This document shows, piece after piece, positions 1-11,728 of a stretch of DNA of 64,000 nucleotides. The translations under genes were made by a program, and so were the position numbers. The stretch comes from Rhypophila decipiens (lineage: Eukaryota; Ascomycota; Sordariomycetes; Sordariales; Naviculisporaceae). Location: positions 1 through 64,000 of the forward strand of contig MU858229.1 in NCBI GenBank assembly GCA_033297075.1. Reading direction: 5' to 3'. How positions within the stretch are numbered: position 1 is the stretch's first letter; every line of letters begins with the position of its first letter. A model generated the notes under the pieces. It saw nothing but the letters and a program-made list of their open reading frames with translations, searched no databases and was not told the origin of the DNA.

Positions 1-2671
1 TTCAAGTCGGCGTTCGACTTGAAATTCTACATCCTTTTGAAGAAAGGGGGTCCGTAGCCTAGTGGTAGGGTTCTAGACTAGTGGATTCGTCACAACGATC
101 CTCACAGTTAGAAGCCCCTAATCTACTTTATTAATACCCTAATTTTAACAAATAGGAAGTAAGATATAACTTAGATAATTAACTAGTTAATATGGCTAAA
201 TAAGTACTAGTAGGTCTCTAAGATGTCCATTATACAATATACTAGTTTACTAATTAGTTATAACCCCTAATGTTATATCCTATACTATAACTAGGCCGCG
301 CCAAACGGTTAAAGAGATCTGCCCGACACCCTGAACAACGCAAAATTGGCAAGTATCTCCGACCTCGTCACGTGAACGATACATGTGTAAGTCGGAACTC
401 TCCTCACAGCCTTGGAACAGAGTGCCAGTATAAAAAAGAGGACCTCGCTGTTAGCCAGGAAGCCGAGCGGCCAGTAACAAAACTTGCAAACGACCAGCTT
501 CCCAGGATTCTGGCCAGACCTCGATGAATCCGCTGGTCCAATTGAGCATGTTCTCCTGCTGCGACCTTATACGGACGCAGTACACTTACACGCAAGTGCC
601 AGCCAATTGAGTTTCTGCATTCGATGTCCCACGCCAATATCCCCGCAGCATGCAACCCTTTCATCGATCCCTGTCTTTCCCAAAGCGATGGAAGTCTCAT
701 CAGCGATTTCGGTCGCTCTCTCCCGTTCTTGCACCGCAGCTAAGAGCTTGCTCACCTCCGTCCCGCTAGTAGGGACTTGGGCCGTGAAGTTATCCACCAG
801 ACATGAATTTGACTTGGTGGCCCGAATATTATTCTTATTCCCGAGGTCCCCAAGAACTACTTGTTCGTAACCGATCCTGCCTGTGCCTAACGGCGGACCC
901 TGACATCGCCAAGGCTCTTTGTTCGACATTGAAGTTGGAACTCAGGAGCGACCACAGAGGGGTCATGTTTACATGGCAGGGTTGACCTTGTTACTTAGCG
1001 CGTTACATTCGAGCAGGGCTCTAATTTTGGTGGATGGCATGGACTTGGGTATCACTGAAGTACATGCCCCTTGGGAATATTGAACGGGACTGAAGATGCC
1101 TCAAAAACCCTGAAGGGTCACTCGCGGTCTGCGGTTTAGCTAGCTGAAGCTGATTCTCCAGCGACGACAGCAACGGTGGTCTTATTGCGGTCTCGATATG
1201 TCCCTGGGTTTTCACCCCAGCGTCGGGTGATGTTGGGATCATGAGACATGGGACAGACGGCCGAGTTGATGATGCAGGGGCACAGCAGCTCCCCATTTTT
1301 GTGTAGAGCGGACGCTCTTACCTCAAGACCTCAACGACGCCGGGAGAGCATCCATTGTTCTCCAGAACCCTTTATGGGCCGAGACAAAGAAAATCGTCAC
1401 TAGAAAGCGGGGAGGGACTTCGATTTGAATAGGAGAAACCCTCATATCGAAGCCGACATCTCAGCGAGCTTGGTGAATAATATCTTTGCTGCCTTTCCTA
1501 CCCCTCTTGAACAAGAACCTCCTCGTCCGGTTGAGCCTCTGTTCATACAGCATCTCCACACATTCTCGACGCTTTTCATACATTGGACGGACCCTCCAGA
1601 TATCTGCCCATGACGCTGCTGATGATGTAGACATACCGGTACTATTATACCACCAACGGACTCGTACAATCCTGGCCATCGCACTTAATAGGTTGAATAG
1701 TACTGCGTAGTCTCATTAGAGTAGAAAGTCGTCGAGGCGGCTGATATTAGACAGCGCGACGTCGGCGTTCATGAGAGAATGTTCGCTACCCGTACCAAGC
1801 CAAGTACGGATAGTAGTTTGATCCCATCATGGGTTCCAGTTCCGATTTCTCCACTTGCGTAGTTGCCTCTTGTCTTGGTATCGACCCCCTTAACTTCCGT
1901 TCTCCTCCGTGGCCCTCTCCCGCTGGCTCCAGTTTTACCCCCACTTCTCCCATTCGCACCGAATTCAAGCAGCACAGCATCAACTTCACAAGCGCATTGG
2001 CAAAAGCTGTTGAAGACCGCTAAGAATCCCAAGACATAGTGGGGAGACTGGTGATGTCTGCTGCGGAATCCTTCGACGGCACATTTCAATTGCAGACTCT
2101 GGACTCAACTACTACCTCCCTAGACCTATTTACATGTAGGTACATGCCTCCTTCCGTGGTCGTGCATGTACATTACACAGTCCAATCTGTCACAAATACC
2201 ATCTTGGGTAGTGTGCTGAGCAGACTTGTTGTTCACAGAGTTACAGTCTGAAGGACGACCAAGAAGGGACGAAAATCCATTCCGTCGACGGCAACAGACG
2301 GAGAGGGGTCACAGCAAAATATAGGTACGTCAAAGTTCGTTTTATTCCCTTGACAAGAACACAACCTCCAAATCCAGCAAGCCAAAAAGAAGAGTACGAA
2401 GAAGCACCCACGGCGTGGTCTGACATTTGACTGAGACAGGACTGTGAAGCCGGAGAGAACCAGAACCCTTAGTTTTTACCCCGGGCGGGTAAGCTCTTAG
2501 CAGGGCACAAACAATCTTACGGGGGGCGGTCCAGTACACTACATTACAGCGCTGGCGGGAGCTGGGGTTTTTGTGCATCCCGAGCACGAAAAAAGGCCTG
2601 TGCGGGCAGCCGAACCTGGCGTCCTGGCCTGGCAAAACGTGGGGAAACGAGCAGCAACACCCTTTCGGAAA
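1..2671. other. Upstream region of areA with an AT-rich relic at the left edge
   Basis: I find no supportable gene here. Positions 121-295 are very rich in TpA, almost lack CpA and TpG and contain no CpG, which is how a RIP-mutated repeat looks. The preceding 54-70 resembles a Pol III A box. The rest has ordinary composition and presumably holds the long areA promoter and leader. An ATG at 2054 opens a 65-codon frame ending at 2251 that could act as an upstream ORF if it is transcribed. Between 2255 and 2672 I see no other ATG on the + strand. Confidence 0.5.
121..295. repeat. AT-rich, CpG-free RIP-like relic
   Basis: About 175 bases are dominated by TpA steps (well over 30) with no CpG and only a few CpA or TpG steps. 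The flanking DNA from 296 on is normal and GC-richer. In Pezizomycotina this dinucleotide profile is the usual mark of RIP, which converts CpA to TpA in duplicated DNA. No reading frame or terminal repeat survives, so the element class cannot be told, and the relic may extend past the left edge of the window. Confidence 0.5.
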
Positions 2672-5600
2672 ATGAAAGACGTCCTTGACGTTGACACTTT
2701 CATGTTCGACGAATCCTTCCTTTGCCTGGATTCTCCTCCTTCCAGCTCCAACTATTATCAACCACATCTACAGCTTGAGGAGGTCTCGTTCATCTGGAAC
2801 ACAACTGCAGAAAGAAAAAAGGTTTCTTTTGCGACGTCGACAGCGTCGCCGTCGACCTCGATGAATCCCACAATTACAGAGCACGATTTTCGCTTCCCAC
2901 GCAGGCCATGCGACACCACCGCGCAGCCCCAACCGCCTGTGCCCGCGACCGGCGCCCGCATTGGAGGCAATAGCAGCTCCATGCTCAAAGCCGAACCAGG
3001 TGCATCGTCACCACTGGCTCGCAGCTATGCGAACAACAATGGCACCACAAACTCAAAGACAATTAACTCGGAGAGGATAGCGACTCCTACTACTGACTTG
3101 CATGACTTCCTGCGGTCCTCCCAGCTTGCTCCTTTCGACCAAACAATGGCGGGAAACAGGACTTCGAACCAACTCCAGAGCCCAGAGGAGATGCAGAGGC
3201 AAGATCCTCTGGCAACCCAGATCTGGAAGTTTTTTGCCCAGACGAAGCAGAATCTTCCAGACCAGGAGCGCATGGAGAATTTGACATGGCGGATGATGCA
3301 TGTGAACCTGCGTAAACAGAAGCAGACCAATTCGGCGAGGTGAGTTTTGTTTGGGCTTGTATCCCAATATCCGGACCCGGTTCTCTCGAGAACGAGTCGA
3401 GGCTAACTTGAAGTCTCAAGACAACCGCAACGTCCCTCGGCATTTTCATTGAGTGCACCCAGTGGCATTGCACAGCTGCGCAAAACGTCAGAGCAACACC
3501 AGTCTCAATCGGACCCTATGAACCTGGACGACTTCATCAACAACGAGAATGTAGGCACACCAGCTGGGTTGGCCTTGACTCCGTCCGCGGAACCGTCAAG
3601 AATGTCTGAAGACAGGACGGCCGGCATGGTCGGCTCCTCGGCGTCGGCCATTCCCATCAAGTCTCGCAAAGATAAAGAGCCCGCGCATCTCATGGTGCCA
3701 CAGTCTGTACCGGTCGCCGCCCATCTCCAGAGAGCCCAGGACGAATTTGGCTACATCCCTCGGCATACGCGCAAAACCAGCATTGACGAGACAAACAGAC
3801 TCGTAAGTAACCTTCCCAGTCTTTTATATGCACGTGTAGGAGTTTGCCAGGGTGGCGGGCGTCGAAATTGCCTTATGCGCCCAAAAGCTCAGCTTGGGAA
3901 ACATGCAGCAGTTGAAACAGTTGCTGCAATTCTCACAGAACGAGTTTTTTGTTGTTTGTGCATAAATATTCCTTGATGATATGATCTGATTGCGGTTTGT
4001 TTTAGACTCGGAAACGTCCTGCCAACTTCTCACCTCACGTTCCGGCTGTGAGCAGCAACGGGTATGCAGCAAATGAGCTTGATGCGGATGCCGAGCTCCA
4101 AGAGTACTCGCTCGACCACTCGACCCCAGCCGGTGTCCCCCAACCTACCAATCACGCGGGGGTCCCCTTCCCGCTCGACACCTTCGTTGAAAACGACGCT
4201 ATTATCACCTCTGCAGGCCCCTTCCAGCAAAACTTCTCTTTCTCGCCATCCACCTCGCCCATGGTTGCTCATGACCCATTTTCCGCAATGTATAACAACT
4301 CTACGATGCCCTCGACAACCATGCCGCCGGCAGATTACTACTCGCCCCCGGGATCTGCTTATCAGTCCAACGTCTCGACGCCACACCCTCTCAACGACGG
4401 AGAGGGCTACTACTTTGGCTCCATGGATATGCGCTTCTCTCGCCCTCAGCCTTATCGAGCGGCTCCTCCCAGCCTGAGCACCTCCCTTGGACACCAATTT
4501 CCATACGGGGGGAGCGGTAACTTGATGTTTACACCCACGACCACCACGGCTCCAGAAGCCGCCTCCTTTCCTGCACAGAGCGCCTTTGGCCACGTAGATC
4601 CGACTCAGGTCTTCCAGTCTGACCAGCCGGCGCGCTCTCCCGGCGTACCTATGATGCCTAACGACAGTCTCTTTTCCTTCGGTGTCGATTCCGACAATGA
4701 GGAGGACGGGGGCGCCTTTGCTGACCGCAACATGCCTATGCCCCGGGACTTTTCGCCTCATGGCATGGAAGATTCGACCTTCGGCAGCTCTTCTCTTCAG
4801 TGGGATCCTACCCTTCCCGGGAACTTTAACACCCAGGCGGCGAGATATCCAGCCGGCCCGCCCCGAAAGCAAGTCACGATTGGCGGCACGACGACCACTG
4901 ATTATGTCGACCAGGGTTCTGAATGGGAAGGGTCGGGCTTGGGAAGATCACAATCGCAGTCATTCAGGGCGAATGACAGACGGCAGGTGAAGGTACCGAG
5001 GACAGCCTCGACTCCGGGTCTCGCTGGCCGCGTAAATCCTTTCGATAGACTCACGCAAGCCAACCCGAACTCACCGCCGGCTGACCAAGTCCATGCCTCT
5101 GGCTTTTCGTCAGTCGCCGCGAGCCGACCTTCCTCTCCTCATATGGGCTCAAAGCATGGCTCAAGTACCAATCTTCAAGGCTCAGGGGGTGCCCAAGGCG
5201 ACGGAGGCATGCCGACTACATGCACGAATTGCGCTACCCGGACAACGCCTCTCTGGCGTCGAAACCCCGAAGGCCAACCTCTGTGCAACGCTTGCGGCCT
5301 GTTTTTAAAACTTCACGGTGTCGTCAGACCGTTGAGTCTGAAAACGGATGTTATCAAGAAACGCAACAGAGGGTCGGGAACGAATCTTCCTGTTGGCGGC
5401 ACTAGCACCAGGTCTGCGAAGAAGAACTCGAGCATCAGTGGACCATCGGGTTCTGCGGCGAGTGGGAGGAAAAACTCGATTCTCTCCATGTCTTCTGCTG
5501 CCAACTCTCAGACAACTGCCCAGGCTACAACACCGCCAGCACAGCACCGAGCCGGCAGTGTCCAAGATAGCGACAGCCCTGTGAGCGGTCCCGCTTCGGG

Positions 5601-6081
5601 CGGTAATACAGCGGGGAGCACCCCAACCAGTTATCACGGCAGCGCTGGCTCTTCAAGCGGCGTTGCAGGGGGCAAGGGCGTCGTCCCGATTGCCGCGGCA
5701 CCGCCCAAGTCTCTTCCCGGTCCCGGCGCCTCCTCTCTCCCTCGCTCGGCTACCATGAGCTCCAAACGTCAGCGACGCCATAGCAAGGGCGCCGCCGATC
5801 ACTCTGCTAATGGCATGGATATCGACAGTCCTGAGAGCTCAACTGGGTCGAATGAGGCGGCGAGGTCTCTTGGCTCAAGCAGCGGATTCCCGAGTATGCA
5901 GACCAACGCGGGTAGCAGCCTTGGTCTCGCCAGCGGCTTCGGCCTTACTCAGCGGCCAATGGTCGGGGCTAGCAGCATGATGTCTGCCGGGGTGCCGGGC
6001 GCTAGCGGCCAAACTGGAGGGGCAGCTCCAATCGTTGGTGCCAATGGTCAGGAGTGGGAGTGGCTGACGATGAGTTTGTGA
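2672..6081 (+). CDS. areA: GATA-type nitrogen regulator AreA/NIT2
   Basis: This is the transcription factor that activates nitrogen catabolic genes when preferred nitrogen is scarce. Exons are 2672-3339, 3421-3802 and 4006-6081; all joins keep frame and give 1041 aa. Conserved blocks in order are [16 protein letters not shown], the [16 protein letters not shown] region with [34 protein letters not shown] and RKRPANFSP, which is split from the previous block by intron 2. One GATA zinc finger of the form C-X2-C-X17-C-X2-C follows (Cys756, 759, 777 and 780), with a basic tail after it. The extreme C terminus WEWLTMSL is the segment known in this family to contact the co-repressor Nmr. The start is uncertain: the first in-frame ATG is 2672, but the conserved block starts with a Met at 2861, which would give 978 aa. 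The family assignment is secure. Confidence 0.95.
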
Positions 6082-8107
6082 GGAACAAGACATCTCACCT
6101 GCGCTATCACATGATTAATGCTTCAATGGCTTCTTGATTCTTGGTTTATGATATACACAGGTTTTGCTGGGTTTTACTTTTGCAAATCATTATTTTTTGC
6201 AGGTTCAAGGAGGAAGGAGTCTTCCAGCTCCTGGAAAGTTCTTCCTAACAACGGATCTTTCTTATTTTCTTCTTATCTCTTTCTATATTTGCATAGACAT
6301 GATTTTGGGGGTTTCTTCCATGACACGCGGTGTTTATTACCTGGACTTTGCTTTCCCAGGGGGAAAGTGAAAGTTTGGCCTATATATCGGGCCACGGTTG
6401 AACCGACAGATGGTCCGTTTTGGGCGTACGAGATCCATGGCATGCTATAGATCTACTAATTTTTTGGCCGTGTAAGGAGTTGACGGTGGGCTGATAGACG
6501 GGATCTTTGGGAAGTCGAGCTGAGGCGTGGCGGGGTTTGTTTGTCGGTGTGATGCTGTCAGCTATCTATCTGCCGTGGAGCCTGTGGTGGATACAGATAC
6601 ACATCGGTGGTCTCTTTGGTGGATGAATGAAAGTGATGATGAGGACACTTTTGGGGGCACGAGATAAGCCCAGAACGTTTGCGTTGGTAATTGAAGGTGG
6701 TCACTGCTTTTACGGGTTTTGTCGTCGTCGTCGTCGTCGTTCCATGACGGTGGTGGATATTATATCCATTATGCCCATTTCTTTTACCCTTTACGTTTAA
6801 TCTCTTGTGGCTTTTGGGATTTTTCTTTCCCACCTCTTTTTGTCCGGATATCGGACCTTTCTTTCGTTTTCTTTCGTCTTGTTGTTCTCCTAACCTTAGA
6901 AGAGATCAAAGTACACGGAACGGGACGAGAGAGACACGGAGAGACGGACAGGCAGATAGGCAGACAGACAGGCAGGCAGACCTTTTCTTCCGAGTTGTTG
7001 TGATGATACCCCCCCTACTATCTACTACTTTCTATTTACTACTACGTTACGTACTACACATATACATAAACATTTACCTTGCCTTGGAAGTTATTATTAT
7101 TATGTGTGAGTGCAATATATACTTGCTACGACGGTTTGGAGAAGGTGGAACGGTCAAGTTGGCGAGACAGAGTTCACACACCTCCCTGGGTACATGTAAC
7201 GAGACAGCACGTCTGTTATGGATGGGCATGTTTTTTTCCCCCTCGGGTCCAGCACGATGTTGCTCAAGTCGGGACCCAGGAACCCAAGACGCAATCAAAC
7301 ATACCTACACCTAGATACATCAGTAAGTACCAGCGTCGTTTTCGATGCCGATACGTATAAATACACGGGATCGAACCTCTTCACATGAGGGGCGCTTCGA
7401 GGATCTTCCAGACTATGGATAGTACTGACGCTGACTGTGGAAACGGTTTTGAGGATAGTCGGTATGACCTCCTACGTACTCTTAACATAGCAATACCACT
7501 CACAAACTTTGAACACTAAGTAAGGTAAACAAGATACGTGAGGATTGCGTTGATAACTTTCCAGACCATGGCTGCTCACCCCAACTGTAAATGCCTTACC
7601 CGATTAATTATACGAGGAAAACGCTTGGAGGATTCTCCGGGCTACATACAGTACTGATGGACGTCCGACTGTGGGTTGATTTTGAAAAAAATTAAATTTG
7701 GTCGGTCCACCATTGTTGGCGTTCGTCGCCGAAGAACATGTTCGTTCACAACAACTGTGATATTGATATCACCCTCAGTGAGCATGATCAGTACCTTCCT
7801 ATGCGGTGGAAACAATAAGAATAAAGTACAAGTTAAACAAGATATTAGCATTATTAACATGGAGCGAGCCCACACATATATACCTGGGGCTTCTGCTTGG
7901 AAAAAAAAGATCGAGGCTGATTGATATCGATCAAAGATCCCCAGCCAGCCAACCAACCAATCAGTCCTAGATATGAATATATATATACAGATCATCATCC
8001 CTCCGTGAACCCATCGTCACAAGATGAACTGGATGGATCGTTGTTCCTATTTCACACCAAAACCCCATCTCACCCCTCAAGACGGTTTGGTTTCTGTCCC
8101 AGCCTTA
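6082..8107. other. Convergent intergenic region between areA and the aldehyde dehydrogenase gene
   Basis: This stretch holds the 3' untranslated ends of two convergent genes, and I support no gene in it. It contains a (GTC)n tract at about 6720-6740, a CAGA/CAGG-rich tract near 6946-6980, and a pair of diverged direct-repeat segments at 7394-7440 and 7623-7675. Short open frames here lack any recognisable domain. Confidence 0.6.
6720..6740. repeat. (GTC)n microsatellite
   Basis: Seven tandem GTC units lie in the non-coding DNA downstream of areA. A short CAGA/CAGG-type tract follows about 200 bases further on. There is no sign of coding use. Confidence 0.85.
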
Positions 8108-10161
8108 TTACATATTCTTCAAAATCTCCCCAACACCAGCAACCTTCTTCCCCAAAGAAAGTCCATACCCAACCTCCACAACGCCCTTCGCAAACTGCCA
8201 GCTCTTTTCCTGCTTCTTGACAGGGTACTGCATAGGCGGGGGAATCGCCGTCCTAATCCCCAACCAGCTCATCCGATCTTCACAGATAGACTTGGCATTA
8301 CACAGCCCCCTGAGCCCTTCCTCGCCCGCGAAGCGTCCATATCCCGAGCCGCCCACACCACCGAATGGTAGCTGGACTGCATACATGGCAGCGAAATCAT
8401 TCACAGCCACCATGCCGACCTTGAGACCCCTCACGATTTGTTGCAATCTGGGATCGGACTCGGAGCCAAAGACTGAACTTCCCAGTCCGAAATCAGGTGC
8501 GTTGGCGACCTTGAGGATATCCTCGACACTTCCGGATTCAGTCCGCATCAGCACCATGACAGGGGCAAAACACTCCTCCTTGGCGATGGTCATTTCAGGC
8601 GTGACGTCGACCAACAACGTAGGCGTGAAATAATGGCCGCTCGGGTGGTCAGGGTGAGAATACCGCTTGCCACCGGCAAGAAGTCTTGCACCATCACGAA
8701 CAGCATCTGCGATATTCTTCTCGAGCGCGTCATACCCAGCGTCAGAGATCATAGCGCCAACATCAGCGTCCTGACCGAGCCGTAATGCTTTGACGCGGGG
8801 TTCAAGCGCAGCGACGAGCTTCTCGTAGGGTCCCGGGGTGGCGATGATCCGTTCGATTCCGATACAGTTCTGCCCCGAGGCTTGGAAGGTGCCGCGGAGG
8901 AGGAGTTCTACGATGCGTTTCAGCTCGCTCTTGCTGACGCTGTCGAGGACGATGGAGGCGTCTTTGCCGCCTAGTTCGGCTACTACTGGGATCAGGGCTT
9001 TGGCTGCTGAGGCGGCGACTTTGTGGCAGACTGGGCGGGAGCCGATGAAGGTGATGTGGGCGATGGAGGGGTGGCTTGTTAGGTGGTTTGCGGTTTGGGG
9101 CCAGCAGACGACGGATTCTATAGTCATTTGTTAGTTCGCGGTGTTCTATCGAATGAGGGAGAGGGAGGACCACATACGGACAAGGGCGGGCGAGTGACCA
9201 TGTGCGACGAGAGCTCCTCTGGCGATATTGGCAAAATACGCCGAGCTCCAAGCTGTCTGCTCTGAAACCTTGACTACGATGCCATTGCCCGAGAACAAAG
9301 CGCTGATGACGGGGCCGATGAGGTTATGAAACGGGTAGTTCCAGCTGACCAGCGCAGCCACGACCCCCAAGGGCTCGTAGCGCACCGTGTTGCGCTTGTA
9401 CATCATGAGCAAGTTGGTAGGTCTGCGCGAGGGCGCAAGGGCTTTCTCGCCATGATCGAGAGTCCATTTCAGCTTTTCCGCCGTGACGAGAATCTCTCCC
9501 AGCTGAGCGTCCACGAGGGTCTTGCCGCTGTCTAGACAGGCAATCCGGCAGATTTCCTTTTGGTTCTCGAGGACGTACTGGAGCATGGAGCGGAGGACGG
9601 CGCGGCGCTGGCGGAAGGTCGTCTTTGCCCATTCTACCTGGGCTTCTTGGGCGGCCTTGATCGCGCGGTCGATCGCGTCGGGGGTCGAAGGGTTGATGTA
9701 GCCTAGAAATTGGCCGGTTGCGGGGGCATAGCATTGGATAGCTGTCGAGCCGGGTGCCTGTTCCGCCAGAAGGTCAATCATTAGTCAATTGGTTCCCATT
9801 GAATATGTGCGGACATAGGGATATGCCAGGAATGTAGAGATGTGATGTGTATGTACCTTGATGGTCGGATTCTCGAGGACCTCATATTTCTCGGGGATCT
9901 TGGGAGCAGGGACGGAATAGCGAATTGGCCTGTCATTCTCTCGGATCAAGAGGTACCAGACAGCGAAGATGACCACGCCGGGCCAGAATGCCAGCCAGAC
10001 AGCATGGGGGACGCCGCCTTCTGATCTGCGCGCGTAAGAAAGCTATGTTAGCCCATCTGTAGTGTCAAACTTCGTGATCCTCCTCGGCAAACATACATCG
10101 CGTTCCGCATGAAATCCTCCAGCTGACCGAGAATACTCCTTGCTGGAAGTACCGGCGCCAT
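8108..10161 (-). CDS. msc7: Membrane-anchored aldehyde dehydrogenase, Msc7 type
   Basis: NAD(P)-dependent aldehyde dehydrogenase fold with an N-terminal membrane anchor, as in yeast Msc7. Exons on the minus strand are 10161-10097, 10025-9857, 9757-9178 and 9117-8108; introns are 71, 99 and 60 nt, and the sum is exactly 608 codons (607 aa; yeast Msc7 is of similar length). Residues about 28-48 form one hydrophobic segment (AVWLAFWPGVVIFAVWYLLI). The catalytic core shows the SWNYPFHN cofactor-site block, ITFIGSRPV, the general-base block ELGGKDASIVL and the active-site Cys at about residue 356 in SGQNCIGIER. LPFGGVGGSGYG and FAGEEGLRGLCNAKS follow. The ATG at 10161 gives the short luminal or cytosolic tail expected; an ATG further upstream in the same frame (10233) would add 24 residues. 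The substrate is not known from the sequence. Confidence 0.92.
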
Positions 10162-10457
10162 TATGTCGACTACCTGGCGAGAGACTATGAATAAGTCGGG
10201 TGGTGTTATGGAGACAATGCCATCCAGAGACAATGTTTGGCGATATTGATTTTTTTTTGGTTGCTCGAGCTCTCCAATAAATCAGACCATGCTGTGTCGC
10301 GTGGGGTTGTAACGGATACACGGGATGAAATGTGTAGCGCGAATCATCCCCCACAATGGGCCGTCACTGCCTTCCCGTACGGTATCCATAACGGAGATTA
10401 CCCACCCGGCCAGACTCAACCCCTGAACCCCTGAGTAACCAAGACTTTTGGCTCTGG

Positions 10458-10500
10458 GTACGGATACATGTACTGTTGAACATGGATTACATATCCGTAC
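10458..10500. repeat. 9-bp perfect inverted repeat upstream of msc7
   Basis: GTACGGATA at 10458-10466 is mirrored by TATCCGTAC at 10492-10500, with 25 bases between, about 300 bases upstream of the msc7 start. It could form a hairpin or a paired binding site. The arms contain GATA, but the flanking base does not fit the HGATAR consensus of GATA factors. Confidence 0.6.
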
Positions 10501-11437
10501 AGGTACAGTACTTTCCAAGAACGAGGTACCAATATTGACACAATCGAGTACGACTTCCGAAATGGGGTTCAGTGTGAGGAAGAATGCTGTTTATTCTCTG
10601 TTGAGTCAATATAAAGGTCAGTCATGGGCTTGCGGTAAAGGAGTGGATGGCTGGTGATTAAAGTTAACTGCAGTTGCAACATCAACAAAGCATTCATGTT
10701 AATGAGCAACACGGCCATCACAATGGGATTCTTATAATCGGACAGCAAGACTAATGTTAACCAGAGTGTATTGAAGTGAGGTTGTATTAGACCAAGAATA
10801 CGGATATCATATTCAAGCGCTATCTTTAATCATGCCATGACCATCATGGAGACAAGACCATGCTACACAATGATGATGGCCTGCTGGCCTCCCCCATGAG
10901 CTTCCAAAGCAACCTAAGTTATGTATGTTATGTACCGGCAACCACCTCTTCAGTACAGCCCCTTTGTGATTCACTCAGACCAAGTATATATGTTTGTTGA
11001 AATTCGAACTCTCTTTTTCTCTGCCTGCCTGTCCGGTCGGCCATGCCATCTCCAAAGAATTTGGATATGACAATGTAAAATGTAAACTAATAAAAACTCT
11101 GAGGACGGGTTTGACAAAAAGCCCGCAACCAAGAGGGGAATCTTCATACCATACAAGACCAAAAGACAAAGCAGAACAAAGTAAGAGCCAAGTTTTGCTT
11201 CCTCCGCGAGTCTCTTCCTCCTTGTAAACTCTTTCTTTCCTCCTCCTCGCTCGGCCTCCTTCCATCTTTAAACAGCTTCAACTAAATCATCCCTCCAGCG
11301 TAATGACGCCTGCATGCTATATTGGCTCCATCAATCCGGGATATCAAACAAAAAGGAATTAGCAAGAAAAGAAAAAGCGGGCAAAACAAGAACGAAGGTG
11401 GAATCGGGATAAATGAACAATGATTCGTCTGGAAAGT

Positions 11438-11461
11438 GGGGGGGGGGAAGGGGGGGGGGGG
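11438..11461. repeat. G-run pair downstream of the flippase gene
   Basis: Two runs of about ten G or more, separated by AA, lie about 270 bases past the flippase stop codon. On the transcribed strand this would be a C-rich 3' untranslated segment. Long homopolymers are also prone to sequencing error, so the exact lengths are uncertain. Confidence 0.7.
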
Positions 11462-11728
11462 TGATGAGGCAAAAAAAAACAACGCAACAACGGCCGCCAC
11501 CACGCAGCCGCCTGCCTCAACCAGCCATGCTATATCATGAAAAGGTGAGGATGCAAAAAGCAAAAAGCACCAAGCCAAAAGGAATTTGAAAGTGTGAGAA
11601 GCCAGAGGAAGGGCAAACGAGAGTGAAAGAAATAATTATAATAAATATACAACTGGAAAAATTAAAGCCCTTTTCTTTATGAACCCAGCCAGCACATCAT
11701 AATCAGAACAAAACGCTGCTGTTCTTCA

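Larger units (their letters stand above)
10162..11728. other. Intergenic region between the flippase 3' end and the aldehyde dehydrogenase start
   Basis: This contains the promoter side of the aldehyde dehydrogenase gene and the 3' end of the flippase gene, both on the minus strand. A 9-bp perfect inverted repeat lies at 10458-10466 and 10492-10500. Two long G runs separated by AA lie at about 11438-11461. I see no gene. Confidence 0.6.

Noticed and set aside
7365..7400. B-box-like GGTTCGATCCC on the minus strand
   Set aside because: No A box at the right distance, and the T stem does not pair.
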